Source: Acidobacteriota bacterium
Lineage (GTDB): Bacteria > Acidobacteriota > Terriglobia > UBA7540
NCBI GenBank assembly: GCA_021827255.1
Contig: JAKAWO010000188.1
Location: 1 to 6,205, forward strand
DNA length: 6,205 nt
Direction of reading: 5' to 3'
Shown: one piece after another, positions 1 to 5,014 of the stretch
Numbering within the stretch: position 1 is the first letter of the stretch
Layout of the letters: every line of letters begins with the position of its first letter
Program-made: the position numbers and the translations under genes
Notes under the pieces: generated by a model
The model's database searches: none
What the model saw: the letters and a program-made list of their open reading frames with translations, nothing else
Told to the model about the DNA's origin: nothing

Positions 1-377
1 GCCGCGCCCTCCGCTTGCAACAGCTCACGGACGTTATTGCCAGCCCGCCTTCGTTGTCGCAGATGGCGGCTCTATTTCCGGTGGTGGTTCGCGGGGCACG
101 CCAGGGTGATCCTGTGGCGCAAGCGCTGCTCCGAGGCGCCGCGTGCGACCTCGCGGAGCTGCCCGCGGCCCTGATCGCGCGGCTGGGCTGGAAGCGCGAG
201 GGATTCCCAGTGGCGTGCGCGGGAGGCGCGTTCCGCTCCAGCCGCCTGATGCGCGATGAATTCCGACGTCGGATTCTGCGGTTGGCTCCCCGAGCGCGCG
301 TCTCGCTGCTTCGCCGCCCGCCCGTTGAAGGCGCTCTGACGCTGGCGCGCGGATTGACTTCGCCGGAGCGATCTTGA
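1..377 (+). CDS. BadF/BadG/BcrA/BcrD-type sugar kinase, probable N-acetylglucosamine kinase (C-terminal part only)
   Basis: The gene enters from the left edge; the first whole codon is at 3, and 124 residues are visible before the TGA at 375-377. The visible part is the C-terminal half of an ASKHA-fold kinase. A helical stretch (residues about 18-62 of the fragment, with the A-x-x-GD-x-x-A pattern) is followed by V-A-C-A-GGAF at about 70-77, the adenosine-contacting glycine loop of this family, and then by PPVEGALTLA near 106-115, the closing motif. The N-terminal phosphate-binding DxGGT motif would lie upstream and cannot be checked. Family members phosphorylate GlcNAc, or in other branches activate acyl-CoA dehydratases; the C-terminus here looks like the sugar-kinase branch. 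A SIS-domain deaminase-like gene 2.5 kb downstream supports an amino-sugar role. The TTG at 15 is internal and not the start. Confidence 0.75.
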   Translation, partial: RALRLQQLTDVIASPPSLSQMAALFPVVVRGARQGDPVAQALLRGAACDLAELPAALIARLGWKREGFPVACAGGAFRSSRLMRDEFRRRILRLAPRARVSLLRRPPVEGALTLARGLTSPERS

Positions 378-487
378 AATTTCCCCCGGCGACGCATCGT
401 CTTCTTCATCCTCCCCAACCGGCATCCGAAATGTTGTTGCGCGAGGAGAACGGTTTTCATTATGCTGTAGCTTTCAGAACATCTATT

Positions 488-494
488 GAGGAGG
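488..494 (+). promoter_or_regulatory. Ribosome binding site that fixes the aminotransferase start
   Basis: GAGGAGG lies 5 bases before the ATG at 500. The same frame is open back to 374 and offers a TTG at 374 (overlapping the kinase stop) and an ATG at 431. The residues those starts would add do not look like this family, whereas the ATG at 500 starts 15 residues before the conserved RQYHDLKAELD segment. This site therefore decides the start. Confidence 0.7.
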
Positions 495-499
495 CTCGG

Positions 500-1645
500 A
501 TGGCAGCGCAGAAGATTGGTTTTTACGGCCACGTTCGTCAGTATCACGACCTGAAGGCGGAGCTCGACGGCGCGATTCAGAGCGTGCTAGAGAGCGGCAC
601 GTACGTGCTCGGCCCGCGTGTCAAACAATTTGAAGAGGAGCTGGCGCGCTACTGCAACCAGCGGGAAGCGGTGGGCGTGAACTCCGGCACGGACGCGCTC
701 TGGCTGGTTTTCCTTGCCCTCGGCTTCGGTCCTGGCGACGAAATCATCACCACGTCGAACACGTTCTTTGCTACCGCCGAAGCCATCTGGCTGGTTGGAG
801 CGACGCCGGTCTTCGTGGATATTGATCCGAAGACTCGGAACATTGACCCCAAGCTGATCGAGGCGGCGATCGGCCCGCGAACCAAAGCCATCGTGCCCGT
901 TCACCTCTACGGCCAGCCCGCCGACATGCGGGCCGTCGTCGGCATCGCCAAAAAGCACCACCTGCGGATGATCGAAGATTGCGCCCAGGCGCTCGGAGCG
1001 CGCGGCGCGGATTTCGCCATCGGCGAGCTGAGCGACGCCGTCTGCACGAGCTTCATCATTCAGAAGAACCTGGGCTGCTTCGGCGACGGCGGCGCCGTCA
1101 TCACCGACAACCCGGAGATTGCGACGGCCGTCCGCACGCTCCGCAACCACGGCTCGCTCAAGCGGTCCCATCACCGCCTGGGTTACAACAGCCGCTTGGA
1201 CGAAATCCACGCCGCCACGCTCAGCGTAAAGCTGAAGCACTTGGACCGTTGGAGCGACCGGCGCATTGCGATTGCCAGGCAATACGACGCGGCGCTGGCC
1301 GGAAGCTCACTCCAGTTGCCTTCCACGCATCCCGGCGACCGCGTTGTGTTTCATTTGTACGTGGTCGAGACCGACGAGCGCGACGCGCTTCAGTCGTGGC
1401 TCGACGCTGAGGGCATCACCGCGCTGACCCACTACCCGATAGCGATTCACCAGCAGCAAGGATTTCCGTGGGGCCGGCCGGCGCGCATCTCGGGTTCGCT
1501 TGGCCATACGGAACGCTCGGCGGCGCGCGTGCTGTCCCTCCCGATGTATCCGGAACTCACCGACGCGGAAGTCAGCCGCGTGATCGAAACGATCGTGGCC
1601 TGGGACAAGACCCAGGTTCGCGCGGCGGCGCCCGCGGCTCGCTGA
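500..1645 (+). CDS. DegT/DnrJ/EryC1/StrS family PLP-dependent sugar aminotransferase
   Basis: A 381-residue fold-type I PLP enzyme, the usual length for this family, which moves an amino group (commonly from glutamate or glutamine) onto a keto sugar or keto cyclitol. From M1 at 500: conserved N-terminal helix RQYHDLKAELD (13-23); phosphate-cup motif NSGTDAL (61-67); HLYGQPADM (135-143); EDCAQALGA (159-167), where D160 should pair with the pyridine nitrogen; SFIIQKNLG (184-192), with K189 the expected Schiff-base lysine; GDGGAV (195-200); and N-SRLDEIHAA (230-239). The family usually has an aromatic-proline pair just before the lysine, and here it is Ile-Ile. The dehydrogenase gene 154 bp downstream is a logical partner because it could supply the keto substrate. 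The substrate cannot be told from sequence: 3-keto-hexose, UDP-keto-sugar and scyllo-inosose are all possible. I recognise no gene symbol. Confidence 0.93.
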   Translation: MAAQKIGFYGHVRQYHDLKAELDGAIQSVLESGTYVLGPRVKQFEEELARYCNQREAVGVNSGTDALWLVFLALGFGPGDEIITTSNTFFATAEAIWLVGATPVFVDIDPKTRNIDPKLIEAAIGPRTKAIVPVHLYGQPADMRAVVGIAKKHHLRMIEDCAQALGARGADFAIGELSDAVCTSFIIQKNLGCFGDGGAVITDNPEIATAVRTLRNHGSLKRSHHRLGYNSRLDEIHAATLSVKLKHLDRWSDRRIAIARQYDAALAGSSLQLPSTHPGDRVVFHLYVVETDERDALQSWLDAEGITALTHYPIAIHQQQGFPWGRPARISGSLGHTERSAARVLSLPMYPELTDAEVSRVIETIVAWDKTQVRAAAPAAR

Positions 1646-1696
1646 GGCCGCGCGGTGCGCCGAATTTCAGGTCGCGGTTAGGACTACCGCTGCCGT

Positions 1697-1721
1697 CCGC
1701 TGCGGGGTCAGCCCCTGGCGG
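1697..1721 (+). other. Possible small hairpin in the aminotransferase-dehydrogenase gap
   Basis: In the 154-bp gap 1646-1799, GGGG (1704-1707) and CCCC (1712-1715) can pair around the loop TCAG, with outer CCGC (1697-1700) and GCGG (1718-1721) pairing across a small internal loop. No T-run follows, so it is not a classical intrinsic terminator. It may be an mRNA processing or stability element, or chance in GC-rich DNA. I see no convincing promoter or small gene in the rest of this gap. Confidence 0.25.
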
Positions 1722-1799
1722 ATCGTCAAGAATCGGGACGCGCCGAGCTGAGCCGCCTGTGAGCTTGAATCCACAATCTCATCGCTGGAGCTGAAGACC

Positions 1800-2828
1800 A
1801 TGAGCGCGCCAAACAACTACACCGTCGTCGTGGCGGGAATGGGCAAACGCGGCAACCATCATGCCGACGCTTTCCACAAAAATAGGCGTTTTGAACTCGT
1901 TGGCCTTTGTGACATTGATCGCGAACGGCTCGAGGCTGCGGCCACGAAGTTCGGCGTCTCGGAAACCGGCGCGGACGCCGCCCAGCTCGTCAAAAAAACC
2001 CGCCCTGACATTTTCTGTTTCTGCACGCTACCCGGCCTGCGCCTGCCGCTGATTCGCGCCGGCGTCGAGGCTGGCGTCAAGCTGATCGCCTATGAAAAGC
2101 CGACCGCGCTCTCCACCAACGAAGCGCTTGAGATCATGAGCCTGGTCCGCAAAGCCGGCGTCAAGACGGTGGTGAGCCACCAGCACCGCTACGGCGAGCA
2201 TTACCGCAAGGTGAAGGAAATCATCGCCCGCGGCGCCATCGGCCGCGTTCACACCGTGTATGGGACGGCGACCGGCTGGATGATGCACATGATGACGCAC
2301 CTGATTGATTACACTCGCTGGTTCAATGATTACGCGGAAGCCGAATGGGTGGTCGGTCAGGCGCACGGAAAGTCCAAGCTGACGGACAATCATCCCTCCC
2401 CCGATTACGTTGGCGGGCTCATTCAATTCTCAAACGGCGTTCGCGGCATCGTCGAGTCAGGCGACGGCGCGCCCGACGTCCCCGAAGTGGAATATTGGTG
2501 GCGCAAGTGCCGCATGGGTGCGCAAGGTACGGAAGGCTTTGCCGAGGTGCTGACCGGCGGCGGCTGGCGCGCCGTGACGCGAGACGGGTTGCTCTCCGGC
2601 CCGGGCGGGATGGATTACGAGCATGACATGGGCCCATACGTCCAGGAAATGGCCGACTGGCTGGATGACGATTCCAAAATCCATCCTTGCCACGGCGAGA
2701 GCGCCTTCAAAGACCTCGAAATCATGATGGCGATTTGCCGCTCCGCCGTCCAGCGCGGCAAAATCAAACTGCCGCTCGGGCCGGGCGAGCCGGAACTCGA
2801 AGCCCTCGCTAAAGCTCTGCCGGACTGA
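1800..2828 (+). CDS. Gfo/Idh/MocA family NAD(P)-dependent sugar dehydrogenase
   Basis: A 342-residue two-domain oxidoreductase of normal family length. The N-terminal Rossmann domain begins TVVVAGMGKRGNHHADAF, with the nucleotide loop GMGKRG at 13-18. The second strand ends in CDID (37-40), an acidic end that favours NAD over NADP. YEKPTAL (98-104) holds the signature EKP, with K100 the usual catalytic lysine. The C-terminal domain starts after SHQHRYGEHYRKVKEII (126-142) and carries H-x-x-x-H-x-x-D (H163, H167, D170) before YTRWF, in place of the more usual glycine-rich GG-x-x-x-D-x-G-x-H pattern. YWWRKC and MGAQGTEGFAEVL follow. The ATG at 1800 has GGAG at 1787-1790, 9 bases upstream. Known members oxidise a ring hydroxyl of glucose-type sugars, nucleotide sugars or inositols. 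Next to the aminotransferase it probably makes, or consumes, the keto intermediate; this is inference. Confidence 0.92.
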   Translation: MSAPNNYTVVVAGMGKRGNHHADAFHKNRRFELVGLCDIDRERLEAAATKFGVSETGADAAQLVKKTRPDIFCFCTLPGLRLPLIRAGVEAGVKLIAYEKPTALSTNEALEIMSLVRKAGVKTVVSHQHRYGEHYRKVKEIIARGAIGRVHTVYGTATGWMMHMMTHLIDYTRWFNDYAEAEWVVGQAHGKSKLTDNHPSPDYVGGLIQFSNGVRGIVESGDGAPDVPEVEYWWRKCRMGAQGTEGFAEVLTGGGWRAVTRDGLLSGPGGMDYEHDMGPYVQEMADWLDDDSKIHPCHGESAFKDLEIMMAICRSAVQRGKIKLPLGPGEPELEALAKALPD

Positions 2829-2895
2829 GCGTCCGCGCTCTCGGCCGACCTCTCCCCAACCGCCTAAAAATCGGCTGGCCACCCGCTGCCTGCGA

Positions 2896-2901
2896 TACAA
2901 T
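2896..2901 (+). promoter_or_regulatory. Probable -10 box for a near-leaderless SIS-domain gene
   Basis: TACAAT matches the -10 consensus TATAAT at 5 of 6 positions and lies only 9 bases before the ATG at 2911. A start point 6-8 bases downstream of the box would leave an untranslated leader of about 1-4 bases. No good -35 hexamer is seen 15-19 bases upstream, although there is an A-rich run at 2866-2870. The ATG also lacks a Shine-Dalgarno sequence, as expected if the message is leaderless. Confidence 0.4.
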
Positions 2902-2910
2902 GGCACGCCG

Positions 2911-3945
2911 ATGTCAAGGATGATGGATGAAATTCTGGAGCAGCCTGACGCCCTCGCCCGGGCCTTGCAGGCCGAGCGCGAGCACACCCGCGAATTCCAG
3001 CGTTTCTGCGCCCGGCAAAATTTCACGCTGATTGTCCTGGTGGCGCGCGGCACCTCGGACAACGCCGCGCTCTTTGGCCGTTACCTTTTGGAGTTGACAA
3101 CCGGAATCCCCGTTTCGCTGGCCGCGCCGTCCGTTCACACGCTCTATCATGCCAGACTCAACCTTCGCCGGGCGCTAGTCATTGGCATCTCGCAGTCGGG
3201 CGAAGGGACGGATATCAACCTGGCGCTCCAGGCGTCCCGTCGCCAAGGCGCCTGCACCGTGGGCATCACCAACGAGCCGCGCTCGGCCATGGCGAGCCTG
3301 GTGGATGAAGTGTTTTTGGTGCGCGCCGGTCGGCAGCGTTCCGTCGCTGCGACGAAGACCTACACGGGACAGCTCCTGATGCTCTATCTTCTGGCCTCGG
3401 CCCTGGGGCGAGAGGTGACTCTCGACGCGGTCGCTGAGATTCCCAGCCACGTCCGTCAGGCCCTTCGCCTGGCGCCGGCAATCCGCCCGCTCGTCGAGCG
3501 TTACCGTTATATGCACGAGTGCGCTGTCGTGGCGCGAGGTCTCAATTACGCGAACGCCTTCGAGCTGTCGCTAAAGCTGATGGAAACCTGTTATGTGGTG
3601 GCAGAGCGATTCTCGGCCGCCGACTTCCTTCACGGCCCCATCGCCCTCGTCGAACGGGATTTTCCCGTGATCCTGTTCATGCCGCCGGGCAAAACCTTCG
3701 CGGAAATGAAGCGTCTAGCCGCGCGCTTGCGCAAACTTCGCGCGGAAATCCTGGTTGTCACCTCCTCCGAAGCCCGGCTACGGCCCGCCACGCGGGCGCT
3801 TCAGATCCCCGGCGCGATTCCGGAGCTCTACACTCCCATCCCGTATATCGTCCCCGGCCAGCTCTTTGCCGCGCTGCTCGCCGAAGCTAAGGGAATTGAT
3901 CCTGACCAACCGCGGTCTTTGAAGATCGTTACTCGAACCCGCTGA
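2911..3945 (+). CDS. Double SIS-domain protein, GlmS isomerase-like / probable NagB-II type glucosamine-6-phosphate deaminase
   Basis: A 344-residue protein with two SIS (phosphosugar-binding) domains and no N-terminal glutaminase domain, so it cannot use glutamine as GlmS does. N-terminal MMDEILEQPDAL is typical of this group. SIS 1: ARGTSDN (45-51), ISQSGE (93-98) for sugar-phosphate binding, TKT (148-150). SIS 2: ARGLNYANAFELSLKLMETCYV (208-229), with E225 matching the catalytic glutamate of LKLKE in GlmS, then ADFLHGP (237-243), with H241 the ring-opening histidine. The C-tail PRSLKIVT keeps a lysine (K338) in the GlmS-like tail. Stand-alone proteins of this kind (NagB-II) convert GlcN-6-P to fructose-6-P and ammonia; other relatives (AgaS) act on galactosamine-6-P or fructoselysine-6-P. 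The GlcNAc-kinase-like gene upstream favours GlcN-6-P. ATGs at 2920 and 2923 are alternative starts; 2911 is preferred because MSRMMDEI fits the family's N-terminus and no start has a good ribosome binding site. Confidence 0.88.
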   Translation: MSRMMDEILEQPDALARALQAEREHTREFQRFCARQNFTLIVLVARGTSDNAALFGRYLLELTTGIPVSLAAPSVHTLYHARLNLRRALVIGISQSGEGTDINLALQASRRQGACTVGITNEPRSAMASLVDEVFLVRAGRQRSVAATKTYTGQLLMLYLLASALGREVTLDAVAEIPSHVRQALRLAPAIRPLVERYRYMHECAVVARGLNYANAFELSLKLMETCYVVAERFSAADFLHGPIALVERDFPVILFMPPGKTFAEMKRLAARLRKLRAEILVVTSSEARLRPATRALQIPGAIPELYTPIPYIVPGQLFAALLAEAKGIDPDQPRSLKIVTRTR

Positions 3946-3974
3946 AAAGCAATTCAGCCTCCGGCAATGGAGGC
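3941..3974 (+). other. Alternative hairpins just after the SIS gene
   Basis: GCCTCC (3957-3962) and GGAGGC (3969-3974) form a perfect 6-bp stem with a 6-base loop. A competing stem pairs GCTGA (3941-3945, containing the SIS stop codon) with TCAGC (3954-3958); the two share bases 3957-3958 and exclude each other. No T-run follows the first stem. It could be a weak or Rho-assisted 3' end. The rest of the 164-bp gap before the next gene holds no feature I can support beyond that gene's ribosome binding site. Confidence 0.3.
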
Positions 3975-4093
3975 GACAGCGTTCCTGGGCTGCGATTCCT
4001 GGAGTCGCGGGGTCTTGCCGGCCTTGACCGTCGCTCAAACTGGTTCCCAGCTCCCTTTCAGGCTAGACTCTGGAATAAGCGGAGCGTTTGGCG

Positions 4094-4100
4094 AAGGAGG
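4094..4100 (+). promoter_or_regulatory. Strong ribosome binding site for the VOC gene's GTG start
   Basis: AAGGAGG is a full anti-Shine-Dalgarno match, 9 bases before the GTG at 4110. It supports the GTG at 4110 over the in-frame GTG at 4122. Confidence 0.75.
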
Positions 4101-4109
4101 CGAGATAAA

Positions 4110-4535
4110 GTGGAACAGCGCGTGAGCCTGATCACTCTTGGCGTGGCGAGTCTCCAGCGCAGCAGAGAATTCTATGAACGCCTCGGCTGGCGACGCTCAA
4201 TGGCCAAGGCGGAAGGCATTGTATTTTTCCAGGTCGGAGGGATGGCGCTCGCCTTGTTTCTGCGGCAGGAGCTTGCCAAGGACGCCAATGTCCCTTCCGA
4301 AGGCCCAGGCTTCAGAGGGATGGCGCTCGGTTATAATGCCCGCACTCGCGGCGAAGTGGACTTGGTTCTCGCCGAGGCTCGATCGGCCGGCGCCAAAATC
4401 CTCAAGCCCGCCCAGGATGCGTTCTGGGGCGGCTACTTGGGGTACTTTGCTGATCCGGATGGCTTTCTTTGGGAGGTTGCCTGGAATCCGGCCTTCCCGA
4501 TCGCAGAGGATGGAAGTATTCGGCTTCCCGAGTGA
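4110..4535 (+). CDS. VOC superfamily (glyoxalase/bleomycin-resistance fold) protein
   Basis: A 141-residue single-chain VOC protein made of two beta-alpha-beta-beta-beta modules. Module 1 begins VSLITLGVASLQRSREFYERLGW (5-27) and runs to about GGMALALF (43-50). Module 2 starts near FRGMALGYNARTRGEVDLVLAEARSAGA (68-95) and ends in FWGGYLGYFADPDGFLWEVAWNP (105-127). VOC enzymes include glyoxalase I, ring-cleaving dioxygenases and drug-binding proteins. Of the usual metal ligands only E122 (in LWEVAW) is evident: the first-strand histidine position is Leu and no histidine occurs at the start of module 2. A binding or metal-independent role is therefore as likely as glyoxalase activity. The GTG start follows a strong ribosome binding site. 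It seems a single-gene unit, convergent with the HU gene. A weak -10-like TAGACT at 4064-4069 lacks a convincing -35. Confidence 0.88.
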   Translation: MEQRVSLITLGVASLQRSREFYERLGWRRSMAKAEGIVFFQVGGMALALFLRQELAKDANVPSEGPGFRGMALGYNARTRGEVDLVLAEARSAGAKILKPAQDAFWGGYLGYFADPDGFLWEVAWNPAFPIAEDGSIRLPE

Positions 4536-4549
4536 GGGAGTTGGTTCAG

Positions 4550-4563
4550 TCAGCGGATGCTGA
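4550..4563. terminator. Small hairpin between convergent VOC and HU genes, possible weak two-way terminator
   Basis: TCAGC (4550-4554) pairs with GCTGA (4559-4563) around the tetraloop GGAT. It lies in the 53-bp gap between the two stop codons. Neither strand has a T-run after it, so intrinsic termination would be weak at best. Its position is the main support. Confidence 0.25.
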
Positions 4564-4588
4564 AGGCGGACTGGGCTCCTCGCGCGGA

Positions 4589-4858
4589 CTATGGAATGCG
4601 TTGCAGATCTTTGCCCGGCTTGAAGCGCACCGCCTTGCCGGGCTGGATGCGGACCACTTCTCCCGTCCGTGGGTTGCGGCCGATCCCGGTCTTGCGGGCC
4701 TTTACGTTGAACACCCCCAAGCCCCGCAACTCGATGCGTTCGCCTCGGGCTAGAGCCTTTTTCATCGAGTCGAACACGGTCTCGACGGCCTTCTCGGACT
4801 TGGCCTTGGTAATGCCTGTGCGGTTAACCACTTCATTCACGAGGTCAAGCTTGATCAC
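4589..4858 (-). CDS. HU/IHF-family histone-like DNA-binding protein
   Basis: An 89-residue protein of standard HU length (about 90). It binds and bends DNA as a dimer, compacting the nucleoid and assisting replication and repair. Visible parts: N-terminal helical dimerisation region (1-40, starting MIKLDLVNEVVNRTGITKAKSEKAVE); core strand ERIELRGLGVFNVKARK (40-56); the flexible arm with GRNPRTGE (60-67), whose P63 is the DNA-intercalating proline; and the closing strand plus helix VRFKPGKDLQ (77-86). Translation starts at GTG (4856-4858 on the plus strand), 5 bases after a GAGGAGG ribosome binding site. It is divergent from dcd, with interlocking promoters. HU versus IHF subunit cannot be assigned from one sequence, but a lone short copy with no long C-terminal tail fits HU. 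Confidence 0.96.
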   Translation of the reverse strand: MIKLDLVNEVVNRTGITKAKSEKAVETVFDSMKKALARGERIELRGLGVFNVKARKTGIGRNPRTGEVVRIQPGKAVRFKPGKDLQRIP

Positions 4859-4863
4859 GCAAA

Positions 4864-4870
4864 CCTCCTC
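4864..4870 (-). promoter_or_regulatory. Ribosome binding site of the HU gene
   Basis: Read on the minus strand, GAGGAGG lies 5 bases before the GTG start at 4858. It justifies the non-ATG start of the HU gene. Confidence 0.75.
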
Positions 4871-4885
4871 GAACCATTGGGTTTC

Positions 4886-4914
4886 ATCGTAAAGACCGCC
4901 TTAACGATTGTCAA
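4886..4914 (-). promoter_or_regulatory. Sigma-70-type promoter of the HU gene
   Basis: On the minus strand there is a perfect -35 TTGACA (plus-strand bases 4909-4914), a 17-bp spacer (4892-4908) and a -10 TACGAT (4886-4891, 4 of 6). The predicted start point is near 4878-4880, giving a leader of about 20 bases that contains the ribosome binding site. The -35 is physically shared with the dcd promoter. Confidence 0.65.
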
Positions 4915-4936
4915 GTTCGTCATCCTCGATTATCAT
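4908..4936 (+). promoter_or_regulatory. Sigma-70-type promoter of dcd (and the downstream protease gene)
   Basis: -35 TTGTCA (4908-4913, 5 of 6), a 17-bp spacer (4914-4930) and -10 TATCAT (4931-4936, 5 of 6). The predicted start point is near 4942-4944, leaving a leader of about 72 bases before the ATG at 5015. The -35 overlaps the HU -35 by 5 bases, so polymerase should not occupy both at once. Confidence 0.6.
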
Positions 4937-4942
4937 TCGTCG

Positions 4943-4976
4943 GTCGTGACGGACGAGGCTCGGCGTCATGACGGAC
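4943..4976 (+). repeat. 12-bp imperfect direct repeat in the dcd leader, possible operator pair
   Basis: GTCGTGACGGAC (4943-4954) is repeated as GTCATGACGGAC (4965-4976) with one mismatch. The copies start 22 bp apart, close to two helical turns. The second copy contains the perfect palindrome GTCATGAC (4965-4972). The repeat begins at the predicted transcription start of dcd, where a bound protein would block it. The regulator is unknown and the function is inference. Confidence 0.4.
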
Positions 4977-5002
4977 TTGGCCTTGCCCGCATCTACTTCG
5001 TC

Positions 5003-5007
5003 GAGGT
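5003..5007 (+). promoter_or_regulatory. Ribosome binding site that fixes the dcd start
   Basis: GAGGT lies 7 bases before the ATG at 5015. The frame stays open upstream to 4877, but that stretch spans the promoter and adds residues unlike dCTP deaminases. Confidence 0.55.
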
Positions 5008-5014
5008 CAAGCCG

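Noticed and set aside
434..466. Possible promoter before the aminotransferase (TTGTTG or TTGCGC with CATTAT or TATGCT)
   Set aside because: The -35 candidates match only 3 of 6 and the -10 candidates 4 of 6. Transcription from the kinase side is equally plausible.
374..499. N-terminal extension of the aminotransferase from the TTG that overlaps the kinase stop
   Set aside because: The TTGA overlap is tempting, but the 42 added residues resemble no family N-terminus and the ATG at 500 has an excellent ribosome binding site.
587..1282. 231-codon minus-strand open frame inside the aminotransferase gene
   Set aside because: It is antisense to a well-conserved coding region and has no family features or ribosome binding site. 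It is a composition artefact.
1468..1794. 108-codon plus-strand frame spanning the aminotransferase end and the following gap
   Set aside because: It overlaps the conserved C-terminus of the aminotransferase in another frame and has a Gly/Arg/Pro-rich product with no motif.
4024..4069. Promoter for the VOC gene from TTGACC (4024-4029) and TAGACT (4064-4069)
   Set aside because: The two boxes are 34 bp apart, far from the usual 17, and neither has a proper partner.
4138..4892. Plus-strand frames overlapping the VOC and HU genes
   Set aside because: Both underlying genes are clear family members, and these frames are out-of-phase or antisense readings without motifs.
4877..5014. Upstream in-frame extension of dcd
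   Set aside because: It runs through the predicted promoter, begins at a TTG, and adds residues absent from the family. The ATG at 5015 has a ribosome binding site and the standard MSVKSDRWIR start.
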